From positions 248,001-312,000 of the forward strand of contig NADL03000064.1 of assembly GCA_002205965.3 (NCBI GenBank): a stretch of DNA of 64,000 nt, given 5' to 3'. The notes beneath the pieces were generated by a model. The model made no database searches. It worked only from the letters and a program-made list of their open reading frames with translations, and was not told where the DNA came from. Position numbers and translations under genes: made by a program. The DNA comes from Kappaphycus alvarezii. Taxonomy: Eukaryota; Rhodophyta; Florideophyceae; Gigartinales; Solieriaceae. Shown piece by piece: positions 14,102 to 23,989 of this stretch; position 1 is the first letter of the stretch, and each line of letters begins with the position of its first letter.

Positions 14102-14821
14102 CTACTCCTTCATTCCCTCCGGAAATGGCGAATCAATGGGGGCGTGTGGGGGTTTGGGCGCACACAAGGTAATCGATGGTTGAACTGTTGGTTGATGCTT
14201 CCGGTAAACAGGCCGGAGCTTCAGACCAGGGTTTATAAAGAAAAAGTACTCAACGACAGCAATGGTAAATTGTAGACAGACGATGCTAAATGCAGAGGTG
14301 TTCTTCAAGAACGGCCCTAAAGGCATGAAACTAAAAGGGTGTGAAGGTTCACGTAGAAACTATCAGGGAGATTGACAGCAGAAAACATCATGGCAAAGTT
14401 CCATTGGTACAATTGGCAAGAAGACATAAAGTAATTGCTGATTGGTGAGGTGGGAGAAGTTTCGAGAACCACGCGAGATCGCCACAATGGCGTTATGTGA
14501 TTGGTTCGGCACGGGGTGGTACGGGTCTTGTGTTTTACACCGGTGTCTGGGTACAGTGCACAAGTTGCACTGATGTGTTGGTACAGTGTAAATCTTGGCA
14601 ACGGTTACTGGCGGGATACTGTCAGTAATGTCTTAGTTGATTTGGGGGCACAATCGTTACAGGGTGTCATCTTTAGAATCAAATTGAAGTTCCACGCCGT
14701 CCATGTCAAGCTCCAAGGCCATATTCTAAAGCATTCAGGGTTCCATCAAAAGAGGCTCAAGGAACCTTTCTTTCTTAGTAACTCGCAACAAGAACCCACC
14801 AGCCCCTTACTGCCGTACTAA
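14102..14821. other. GC-richer island with short open frames, unrecognised
   Basis: Composition rises above the AT-rich surroundings. The minus strand has a true-ATG frame at 14,102-14,326 (74 residues, hydrophobic first half, then basic and proline-rich) and an overlapping frame at 14,317-14,601. The plus strand is open at 14,501-14,821. Neither strand shows a domain. It may be the worn remains of one gene or element. Confidence 0.35.
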
Positions 14822-16700
14822 GAGATATTCAATCTTAGTATGGGAACCTTGCCGCATTCTCGTCTAAAATAGCATCTTATCTTAAATAAAAGGCCTGTAA
14901 ATTTTCATTTTACATCGCTACTTTTCGAGGAAGAGGAAGTGTAAATGCGGATAAGAATACTTTTTTCATCTAAAATTTTTGCTAGTTTAGGTTCCAACGT
15001 GCCTATCAAGGGTAAAATGTAGAGCCCTTGAAAAAAAATAAGAGATTTAAGGCCATAATGGACGCCAAAAAGGATCGTAAAAGGTAAAATAAGTTTAACT
15101 GCAGCTTCCTGCAGCATATTGACGTGCAAATCATATACGTAGTAAAAACACAGCTGAAAGGTAGCTTATCAGAATTGATAGGACTGTTCCCAATTCAATT
15201 ATCGGCATGTTCCTTACATATGAAAGTAAATAAAAAGAAAATGAAAGTAAACTAGAAAAAGCAATAAAACAATCCCCTAGAATTTCCTACTTAACCCCCA
15301 TCATACACCGGCCAAAAAAAATATATATTCATTACCTTGAGAAAACTTGACTTGTAGTACACTGTCTAAGGCGTATAAATTTAGGAAAATAACACAAAAA
15401 AGTACGGTACAGTACTTCTTTTTATATATTGCTCAAAACGTCCTTCAGATATTTAAGAATGATTCTTGCGCTGAAAATTTACCTTTCCATCATTCAGGAT
15501 GAAAATGGGTTACAGCTAAACCCATTTAGAATTTGTGGCAAGAAGTGAAGCTTATTCGCATTTGAGGGAATGAACAAAATTTGCTTCCAATGTGGGCTAC
15601 ATTAAGCGATGGTAAGATTGTGAATGGCAATGTCATCTCCCGAAAAAACGTAGCTGACAAAGGGTTTATTTTTTCAATTAGATAAAAAGTGCATATCTGG
15701 CAGCAGACCAGATGTTACGACATCTGTTCTCGATTAGGAAATTTTCAGCACCAATGTTTGGAATAAAAACTAAACTATTTCTTTTTTGTCCTATTATTTA
15801 CTTTCAATAGTGCCAAATTTAGATCGGTACAAACTCAAATGTAATTTTATCGCGGTTAGTCTTTCTTTCCGCTTCTGCAATCTATTTAATTTTCTTTCCA
15901 ATTTTAATTTGCTATATTTTATCGATATAGTACCTTTAGGGGGATTCTATCTCCTAATTAGTATGAATGTTATCTGTGACACTACCATTTAGTACGATTT
16001 ACTAATTTTAGAGTACTTTTTGTAGTAAGTACTCAGGGTCCCTAAAACATTAATATACTATGATTAGGACGGCATTCCTCATACGAAGACAAAAAAATGT
16101 CTCACATGGTATATGAAAAGTGATCTGATGGAAATAAAAATAGAGTTAAAACATATAAAAAGAAATAGATTGGTGCGAGAACGAGTAGTAAAGTTTTAAG
16201 GGCAGACAAAACTGTGTTACAACCAGGATTTCTATTTTTGGCAGAAAATCATTTTAAATGTAATAAAGTGTAACGTGGCATAAAATCTGCCCTATTTCTA
16301 GTTCAAGACAAATAATATCGATTTCTAACATAGTATTTCACTTGCTATTGACGAATTATATCATCTTAAAATACTGAATAATTTAGAAGAAAAGAAATAG
16401 GCTAATTGCAACTGCTGTTACCTGTAAGTACTGAATAGTATCGATGTACTGTATTTAATAATGTGACAGGGTTACTAAATTGCATAAAATTACAGCTCTA
16501 CCTGCCTGTAAGGTACATTTGATTATCGGTTCAGGCAAAAAAAAATTGAATAACTCAGTTGAGAACATACGCGACACAAAACTCCCATGTCAACTTCCTA
16601 TCAGCTAATACCATTGAGATATGAAATTCATATACTTGATTTTTTACGTAACAGAAAGCGCTTAAGAAAATGTTAGTAAAATACTAGTCTTATGTTAATC
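14822..16700. other. AT-rich spacer
   Basis: No supported gene. A GTAC-type motif occurs at about 15,400-15,416. Confidence 0.5.
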
Positions 16701-16702
16701 AC

Positions 16703-16939
16703 ATGATAGCCCAATTTCCAGAACTTACTCCGAAACATTACCCCGCACTTTTATTGAACATGTTCTACCAAAACTACCAGATTTTAAATCAAAAACAGAA
16801 GAGACAGTTGGCAGCAAGATGTACTCAATTGAGCTTTCTAATAGACCCTAAAGAGATGATCCTCGTTGTGAGTCAAGTTGCAATCATAACAAAGGACGAA
16901 TTTCACCGAATCCAGATTCGAGCAAAAAAGATATATTGA
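16703..16939 (+). CDS. small open frame, 78 residues, unrecognised
   Basis: A true ATG opens a 78-residue frame in otherwise stop-rich DNA. The product looks helical and polar, with QNYQILNQKQKRQLAARC in the middle and a basic C-terminus (RIQIRAKKIY). The order L..F, QLAAR, QVAI and RAKK faintly recalls a homeodomain, but the invariant W-F-x-N core of the recognition helix is missing, so I do not call it one. No neighbour explains it. It could be a chance frame or a surviving exon. Confidence 0.25.
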   Translation: MIAQFPELTPKHYPALLLNMFYQNYQILNQKQKRQLAARCTQLSFLIDPKEMILVVSQVAIITKDEFHRIQIRAKKIY

Positions 16940-18221
16940 AACGTTTCCTACCTCAATGCTATATCAAAATTATTAAGAAAATGGGCGTCTATTATAACTA
17001 TCTACACAATAATTGCTTAAAGATACCGATACTTCTGCGATTATGTGACCTTTTGCTGAGTCTTCTTGCGAATTATTTCTACCAAAATTCGCCTAATCGA
17101 TATTTGAGATGATTTTGACATGTTACATTATGAGAAACAGTCGATAGTATATGTCATGGTTTAAAAATTCGTCTCTCAAAGCTGTAAATGTTGTCCTCTG
17201 ACCGCATCATGTTGATGCAAGGCATTTTGAAATATGTCATTTATACGAAATGAGTACTTGAAAAGCGTATTACATGAAGCAAGTTCAGCTGTCGAGTTAA
17301 AATCTTTTTTTCAGCTCTGGGAGCGCACAGAATTTCTATAGAGTGTGAATACAAGGACTTGAAACAACAGTAGTCCAAAAGAAAATAGGCTCGCAGCCTC
17401 AAAGTCATAAAAGCACCAATTGCGCTCGTTATCGCATTATGTGGTATTTCGCAGTATAGTAGCATATATTTTAAGAGAAGGGAAAATTATTGCACATTTC
17501 GAGGTTTATCAGGACTTTTTGGAATATTGCCTAGAATTGTCACAAATGCGCTGAATTTATACTTATTTTTACGTCAAAATTATGGAAATGGGTCCCAAAT
17601 TGCGGAGATATCTACTCTTTAAGTGCTTCGCGGACAATTGAAAGCTCAGGACGTATATCTTACACTTCATGGCCCTCTGTTGAGAATACGTTTTGACTTT
17701 TGTAACTATGGCACTCGAAAATTCCTTCATTCTCTTACGTTCCCAAAAAGCGTCTAGGGGTTTCTCGATGTCCAATGTCCAATTTCAGCATTAATTCATC
17801 CAGCGATGTCATTCTCTGATAAACTCTGAAAGCTCTCGAATCACTCTTGGTTTCACAACGATTTCATCTTTTTGAACTCTAGACGCGGTTATTTCAAAGT
17901 AATTTCTTTTTCTTCAGCATCCCTCTTTTGAAGGACAGATTCAATCAGTATGTCACTAATTCCACTGTGATCATCTGGTTACTTCCTTTCCTTACTCGTT
18001 GAATTCTCCTTGATTTAAACTTCAATTTTATCACCCACCGAATAACATTTGAACGTTATCAATGCCACATTTCGTATTTTTCCCCGGAAATCACCAAGTT
18101 TCAACTCATGTTATTCTATTGACCCTCTCATTTCTCATTCCTCCGTAATAATCACCAATTTCAAGGAATAACTGTTCCAAAAGATGGTCTATATATCTGT
18201 TATATCTTCAACCAAACCAAG
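16940..18221. other. AT-rich spacer
   Basis: No gene, RNA or repeat recognised. Short minus-strand frames at 17,241-17,465 and 17,569-17,775 show no family motif. Confidence 0.5.
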
Positions 18222-18485
18222 AATCGCAGTATTGCGCTTAGCAGCTGCGCAATTCACCCCAGCAATTAAATTTTAGCGGTTGCTTAGCTATAACTGCTTT
18301 AATATTTCCTGTTGATTCAAGAACAAACTAGTAACCGTTATATTAAATAGCTCAATCGCAGTATTGCGCTTAGCAGCTGCAGAATTTACCCCAGCAATCA
18401 TATTTCATCGGTTGCTTAGCTATATCTGCTTTAATATTTCCTGTTGATTCAAGAACATTTTAGTCATCTTTATATTAAATAGCTC
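18222..18485 (+). repeat. 132-bp direct tandem duplication, two copies
   Basis: Copy 1 is 18,222-18,353 and copy 2 is 18,354-18,485. Both begin AATCGCAGTATTGCGCTTAG and end TATTAAATAGCTC. Differences are scattered single bases. Copies of equal length with no spacer point to a tandem duplication, not to two insertions. Confidence 0.85.
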
Positions 18486-18849
18486 TCGACAAGACTAGAA
18501 GACCTCCCACTTTGATCCTATGTTTTTTGTGTGGGCACTCCAGAAATTCATTTCTCTAGATGTTATATCCAAACTAATTTTAGTTGTAACAATAAGAAGA
18601 AGTCTTCTTCAGCTTACACGTCGGAGAAGAGGATTTGTTAATTCTTTCTTCATAGTTGCTGTCATCATTATGTGGAGTTACTGTTGCCCCATCTGTTGCA
18701 GTGTATTTAGTGCCTGATGATTGGTTAAAAAACTTCGCAGCTTGTTTTGCTGGTCACACAGGATAAGAGTAAATATTTGTCAGTACAGGAAGGGTGACGT
18801 AGATCGAATTGTCGAGGTTATTTCATAGCAACCAAAGTTTTTCATGGCA

Positions 18850-19238
18850 TGGGTATGAAAGGGTGGGCGGAAATCAGGATGATAGAGTTGGTTGAAGAAG
18901 GTGGGTTGGTCGGCATATCTGTTGGGTTGGGCAGAATTTTCATTGTGGTTGCAGTGTGTATTCTTACGTTGTTGGTACCAATGAATCTTTTAAGAATGGA
19001 TTCAGTACGTTCAAGGGGAGCGGTTGTGAGCGAAGAAATTTTGGATCGATTTGCTTATTTTGGGCGGGCGACCGGACCGTTTTTTCTTTGTCTAGGACTC
19101 AGGAGCCCTTATAAAGCGAGATATGACGTCTTTTGATAGTTTGAGCTCAGTCGAAATGGCGCAAATGCTGTAGTTGGCTTTATGAAAAGCCATGATTTTG
19201 CCTTTCTCTTTTTCGGAAAGACTGGGTCCTAGAGGCAT
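18850..19238 (-). pseudogene. Tc1-like transposase N-terminal fragment
   Basis: From the ATG at 19,238 the minus strand reads a typical Tc1 DNA-binding start: SLSEKEKGKIMAFHKANYS, then ISTELKLSKDVISRFI, that is a first helix-turn-helix of the form 'LSE.EKG.I.A....G.S...IA..L..S...V..FL'. A stop follows at 19,092. Below it GRPPK-like basic residues suggest the linker to the second helix-turn-helix, after which the sequence is unreadable. No catalytic domain is visible, so this is a truncated or very worn copy. The paired repeats at 19,364-19,556 lie just upstream of the start, where the left terminal repeat would be expected. Confidence 0.6.
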
Positions 19239-19363
19239 GATAGAGGTATTCACTGGCTTTGACATGGAATTTATAGTGCTACCGTCGTCTTTACTGTACA
19301 TTATACATGATTTCATTGCCACAATTCCAGTGAGGAAAGCTAATTGTGGTATGGAAGTTTCAT

Positions 19364-19556
19364 TGTCCGTATAATTATTGCCGCCCTCTGTTAGCCTTTT
19401 GTTTGAAATACACTGAGACGATTTGTTGATAGACACTATCCCTTGGTAATTAATGTGTTTTTATACGATTTCTACATTTCTATAGTAGTTTTGCCGCGAA
19501 AAAATCTTCTCTCGAAGTTATTTATAAAATAATGGTGTCCGTATAATTATTGCCGG
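19364..19556 (-). repeat. two direct copies of a 20-bp Tc1-type end sequence, 170 bp apart
   Basis: TGTCCGTATAATTATTGCCG occurs at about 19,364 and again at about 19,534 in the same orientation. It lies upstream of a Tc1 transposase start, with the about 170-bp spacing known from IR/DR-type Tc1 ends (Sleeping Beauty class). The opposite terminal repeat was not found in the window. Confidence 0.55.
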
Positions 19557-19559
19557 CAC

Positions 19560-20700
19560 CATAGAAGCGACTTTTGTTTGAAAGGCTACTCGTTACTGGG
19601 GGGGAAACAAGTCCCTCCAAATCACACGAATATGTTTTCTTAACACAAGTGGTTCGAGCAAGACTTTCGTGGTGTCTTGAGAGCTATCTAATATTTTATT
19701 TAATACCACATTAAAGGGCCTTCCGAGGCTATTTACCGGGGGAGGCTAGTATCCGGGTAGGATTTTTCAGGGATTTAATTACCGTAAAAGGTATGGAAGG
19801 TGTTTGGATTTAGTTACCATGCAACGATGGCGGTACGTTGAGTATCGATGGAGTTCATCCGATGATTAGCATATGACCCCAGTGCGGAGAAAGCCTTGAA
19901 GATTCAAAGGCGATCTTGTTTTAGAGGGATTCAAATCGTTGCGTTGCGAGTGTGAGTATGTCATGCGGTGTGCGGTGGGCCATGCTGAATTGATCATTAG
20001 GCCATGGATGGTGGTTGGGGTAAATCTTTACGATGTTTAAGGAACGAAAGTGTGCGGAGAGTATTCAGAGATAGACCCATGGGTAGGCGGCGTGTGGAAA
20101 CCTGCCTCGCCTACATTTCTTGGGAGCTAAAGAAAGAGCAGGTAACGGAGTCTCTAAGTTCCTGCTGAGGGGAGTAATAACAGTAAGGAGCAGCGAAGGC
20201 AGCGAGGTGTCGAAAGAACCTCTGTCTGTCGTCTCCCAATGTGCCATGGATATCAATCCCAACGAGGGAGAAGTTCATATCGTTTCAGTGGCAGCAATCG
20301 CCGTAATTACGATAGATCTCGCTCTCTGAGAGTTTCGCAGCAGTGCCTGCGGTAACTGTACTTGGCAAGGTGTGCTAGTGACCATAAATATGAGTAACAG
20401 TAATTTTGACGGCGAAATAACTTGTGTGAAGACTAAGGGTGCCCGTAATGTAGGTGTTCATTCGTAGTGCATGAATCCCTAGTTCTCTTTTTGTGTAGGC
20501 TTATTCCAAAAGCTACTCATTGATACTCCAAAGAAGAGGAAATACAAATATTATTAATCCCATTCAAATCGTTACTACTTATTCGAAGCAGAATAACTCA
20601 TGTCAAGCCGTAAAAAAATTCAAACACGATAATTTATTCCACTAAACACTACCGTCCATCCAGACCATCATTTCCAATCAATTCGAAATATCCCTCGGGG
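19560..20700. other. spacer of mixed composition
   Basis: G-rich + strand in parts, with several short frames on both strands (for example 20,120-20,329 +), none with recognisable features. Confidence 0.35.
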
Positions 20701-20702
20701 AC

Positions 20703-21014
20703 TCATAGCTCGAAAATAGTGCCTTCAAGAGGTAAACTCGCATAATTCTGCATCAATCGCACCACATAACTATTAAAATGTGCAATTTTTGCCTCTTTCT
20801 CTGGTATCCCAGCTCTCGAAGCAATCGCAAAGGCAACCAGACCTGCACATTTGCGGTATCCAGATGCCATTTGCCAAGAGTCTGCATCAGCACCGCAAAA
20901 AGCGATTCCGCGTGCCGAGATCATGAATAAAACCCCCAAAATTTCCAGGGGAATCCTAATAAGTAGATGAGCTTTATGTCTTTCTACTAGAGCGCAGAAA
21001 CTTAATACACTCAT
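20703..21014 (-). CDS. hypothetical protein, 103 residues
   Basis: A true ATG at 21,014 opens an uninterrupted frame with a balanced amino-acid composition. It has a hydrophobic stretch (IPLEILGVLFMISARGIAF), then a small-residue-rich part with AGLVAFAIASRAG, and ends EGTIFEL. Upstream the frame stays open for only about ten codons. I recognise no family. A + strand frame starts 11 bp away in the opposite direction (21,026), so if both were genes their 5' ends would nearly touch. A chance frame or an element-borne gene is equally possible. Confidence 0.3.
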   Translation of the reverse strand: MSVLSFCALVERHKAHLLIRIPLEILGVLFMISARGIAFCGADADSWQMASGYRKCAGLVAFAIASRAGIPEKEAKIAHFNSYVVRLMQNYASLPLEGTIFEL

Positions 21015-21025
21015 AGAGTACCACC

Positions 21026-21235
21026 ATGTTAAATATGAAAATCCTTTCTTTCAAAGATCACTGGCGTGAAAAATACCAGCTAATATGTACTTACGTTGCC
21101 ACTATTGTGACTCACAGTGCTACAAATGCACTTACAGTACTTTGTATAGGCATTCTTCTACAGCGGCACTCCGCATTAACAGTAACCTGCAATGCCGCTT
21201 GTTTGCTGGCTGGCCTCCCTTCCACCTTCTGGTAG
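21026..21235 (+). CDS. short frame ending in the QRH module, copy 1
   Basis: The frame begins CCACCATG and runs 69 residues. Its last 26 codons (from about 21,158) read ILLQRHSALTVTC, then NAACLLAGLPSTFW and a stop. The same residue pattern closes frames near 30.0 kb (minus) and 42.3 kb (plus). Repetition at three sites implies a mobile or duplicated coding segment. The function is unknown, and repeat R2 follows directly after it. Confidence 0.35.
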   Translation: MLNMKILSFKDHWREKYQLICTYVATIVTHSATNALTVLCIGILLQRHSALTVTCNAACLLAGLPSTFW

Positions 21236-21365
21236 ATTGGAGTGCCATCTACAGTTTTCGAGGACTTGTACGGTTTCACAATTGGCTTGACAATGATACT
21301 GTATCCAAGCTCCGGTACAAATTTAGTGGGTACCAACCCACATATCTACCACAGTGTATTAACCC
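21208..21365 (+). repeat. dispersed repeat R2, copy 1
   Basis: Starts CTCCCTTCCACCTTCTGG and ends near TTAACCCCCCATTT. It matches 29,030-29,184 at most positions over about 155 bp (roughly 18 differences by eye). No clear target duplication around this copy. Confidence 0.75.
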
Positions 21366-21734
21366 CCCATTTCCCCATTTTCAAAAATGTAGTTTACACT
21401 TACTGTCGTTATGTCCAATGTTGGCAGGAACACATACTGTACTGTACAGCTTACACAGTAAGAAGTAAGCAGCCTGCCCATGTTACAAACCACTTGCTAT
21501 GTAAGCTTACACACACTCGCCTTAATCATTAATGGAATATTTGGCCTCACCTCAGGGGATTAGATTATTTTCCCATTACTAACCTACCTAAATACCCCCA
21601 ACGCTTTGCACATTAAAGTACAAAGTTTTTTTATTGTAGTGCTACAACATAGTGCGGTGCTGGGAAAAGTTCTATGCACGTGCTGCACAATGTAGCTTAT
21701 CTCCTACCCATAGTCAGATGTCGGTGGTATGTGT

Positions 21735-22140
21735 GTGGTAAGTTGTCGCAAAAATTCAAGAGATTAAAAGCAGAATGGCGGCGATAGTGGCAAGCTTGAA
21801 GGAAAAATAAGACATTTTTCCAGTGTATAACAGTTGAGTAAGTTGAAATAATATCATTTGTGCTCTTTTGCAAATTTATTGTCCAATGCTGCGAGTAATT
21901 TTAAAGACTGTAGATGCAGTCGACTATCTCTAGCACACTTAGTATCCTCTAGGTACAAAATCTCTACCGGATAGTCCTTTGTATGGTCCCAGTGACATTG
22001 AAACTACAACTATTCTAGCAGTCATTCCTAAAAGTAGGGTAGGATAGAGAAAAATATACTACGCAGGATAGAAATAATAGTAAGGGCAAAGTGAGTAAAC
22101 TAAAAGACTTTAAATAGTACATAATACAATTTTGGGTCCC
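21735..22140 (+). repeat. dispersed repeat R3, copy 1
   Basis: Similar to 28,985-29,560 after removal of the R2 insertion there. Shared landmarks in order are 'CAAGAGAT.A.AAGCAGA', 'TTGAAATAATAT', 'GACTATCTCTAGCA', 'GGATAGAGAAA' and 'AGTAAGGGCAAA'. Residual coding is hinted by a shared hydrophilic reading (EIKSRM.. and EIRSRL..), but it is broken by stops. Family unrecognised. Confidence 0.6.
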
Positions 22141-23150
22141 GTTAGTTCTGAAAATCCCTCCTTTTGCCCTGACCTATATTTTTCTCCATCCATAATCAAA
22201 AATAGCCATTTTTAAACATTTGTATCGCAATTACTTGTTTTAAGGGTGTAATCTAACGCATCATACCTTTCTTTCGCCGTTAAGGCTTCAGCGAAAGTGT
22301 CCTCAGTCCGCACAAATCCAAAATTGTATACTTCCTCTTCTCAAATTCATCTCTTACAGAACTAATGTCAATCATGAGACAGTTCATCAAATTGTGGGAA
22401 CACTTGGAGATAAAATAAATAGACTCTTAGATTCCGTAAACATTGAGTGGAATTTTGATTCCGAGCAAGTATTCAAGGTCATGTTTGATTATGTAACCTC
22501 TATTGAAACCATCAGAAAACTTTTTAACTTCAGCAACGAGTTACATTTTTGTCAATGAGAAAGACCATGTAGCCGGGTTGGCAGTTATTGTGATCATTGT
22601 TTTCAAATGACGAGTCAGAATATACTTTCTCACATTGAGAATAATTTTCCAGCTATTAACACTTAAGCGAAGAGCTGTGGTTGTTCTGCACCCTTTTCCA
22701 AACCATACTAGGCTTTTTGAAGGGTCTCACTCCAATTTGCGGTTCAGTCATTTGCCCAGTCATCTTTACTGCATAGCATATTTCGGGCTTTTTATGTGGT
22801 AACCAGGCAAATTTATGCCGTTAAGATCTGAATTCCGAAAAGATATGTCCATAGGCAGAATGCGTTATTTCTTAACATACTGTTCCTGGCGTCACTCGAA
22901 TCCATAATCAGATCTCGTTACTCTGACACCTGCAAATAAAATGTCATTAAACCCCATCTATCTCGATTCAAATTTATCGAGAGTCTTTTATGGCAACTTA
23001 ATGAATTTATTATTGCCCCAAGGCAGCGAATCTTCCGAATGTGTCCCAGTTAACCCCTCAAATTCTGCGTCTCTATGTATTGTGAAGAGTTCGAGAACTC
23101 CATTGGTTGGAGTCATACCGAGATCTTTCCTTAAGCGTGAATTCATTGAT
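22141..23150. other. spacer
   Basis: No recognised gene. An 85-residue frame at 22,941-23,198 runs into the GA-rich tract and looks like a by-product of composition. Confidence 0.4.
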
Positions 23151-23154
23151 GGAC

Positions 23155-23290
23155 AGAACGAGAGGGAGGCAGCGAGGCAGGAGCGAAGGAGAGAGTGAGA
23201 GAGCAGGAGAGAGAGAGAGAGAGAAAGGTAGAAAGAGTGAGGGACTGAGAAGGAGAGATGAGAGAGGAGAAGGCGGTGAGGAACTTTACT
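23155..23290 (+). repeat. GA-rich low-complexity tract
   Basis: About 135 bp of almost pure purine, dominated by GAGAG and AGGGA runs. Frames through it encode only R, E and G and should not be taken as protein. A TATA-like GCTTATATAGAC follows near 23,317. Confidence 0.8.
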
Positions 23291-23417
23291 CAGGTAGAAG
23301 ATGGAGAGAGACCGGGGCTTATATAGACTTCAAGGCGAGTCGACTGATGCTTTCTGTTGATCGAAGGAAGTTCCCAGAAGACACGTAGACGACGGTGAGT
23401 GTCTAACCCTAAACTTT

Positions 23418-23448
23418 CTTGAGCTGATCTAAAGTCGATCAGCTCAAG
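23418..23448. repeat. perfect 12-bp hairpin, 7-nt loop
   Basis: CTTGAGCTGATC (23,418-23,429) and GATCAGCTCAAG (23,437-23,448) are exact inverse complements. A GTAC-type motif follows. No U-tract, so terminator function cannot be inferred. Confidence 0.8.
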
Positions 23449-23989
23449 CTTACAGTACTGTACAGTGCATAAACATAACGGTCAAGTTCTAGGTTGAACG
23501 GTAAAGTGCAGTAATAACTGTAAGCCTCTTTGCGAGTTGTCAGCTGTCAGAAAAAGGCAAAGAATTTAAATTACACTAGCACTCATAGTGCGATTCCAAT
23601 AGTCTCTTGGTTCGAAAAATCCAGTAAGAAGTTCTATAAACTCGACTAACTGGTTCCCAAGTACCCCAAAGTCTTTGGTTGGTCTAAGGTAAACTGTGCG
23701 CATCGGGTGGAAACCTGTAGTATACTCGTATTGTTATGTGCGAGATGTTTCTTTTCCTCCTACCTATAACCTTGTACTTCAAGATGTTCTTTTGTATCTC
23801 TTTTTCAGTGATTTTATTCTTGACTGGTAGAACGAATATTCCACAGAGGATATTAATTTCTTGTGTATTTCGTGCCTATCGTATATTTTGCAGGTATGTA
23901 TTTCAACAAGACCCTCCAAATCTTTCTTTTATCCTTCCAGAAACTCAGTAGAATAGGATGTGAGATCTCTTGGATATAAAAATTCATTG

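Noticed and set aside
16703-16939. Homeodomain assignment
   Set aside because: The recognition-helix core W-F-x-N-R is absent, so the resemblance is too weak to name.
18849-19136. 95-codon plus frame with hydrophobic stretches
   Set aside because: It is the shadow of the minus-strand Tc1 fragment.
23107-23388. 93-codon frame rich in R, E and G
   Set aside because: A translation of the GA-rich tract, not a protein.
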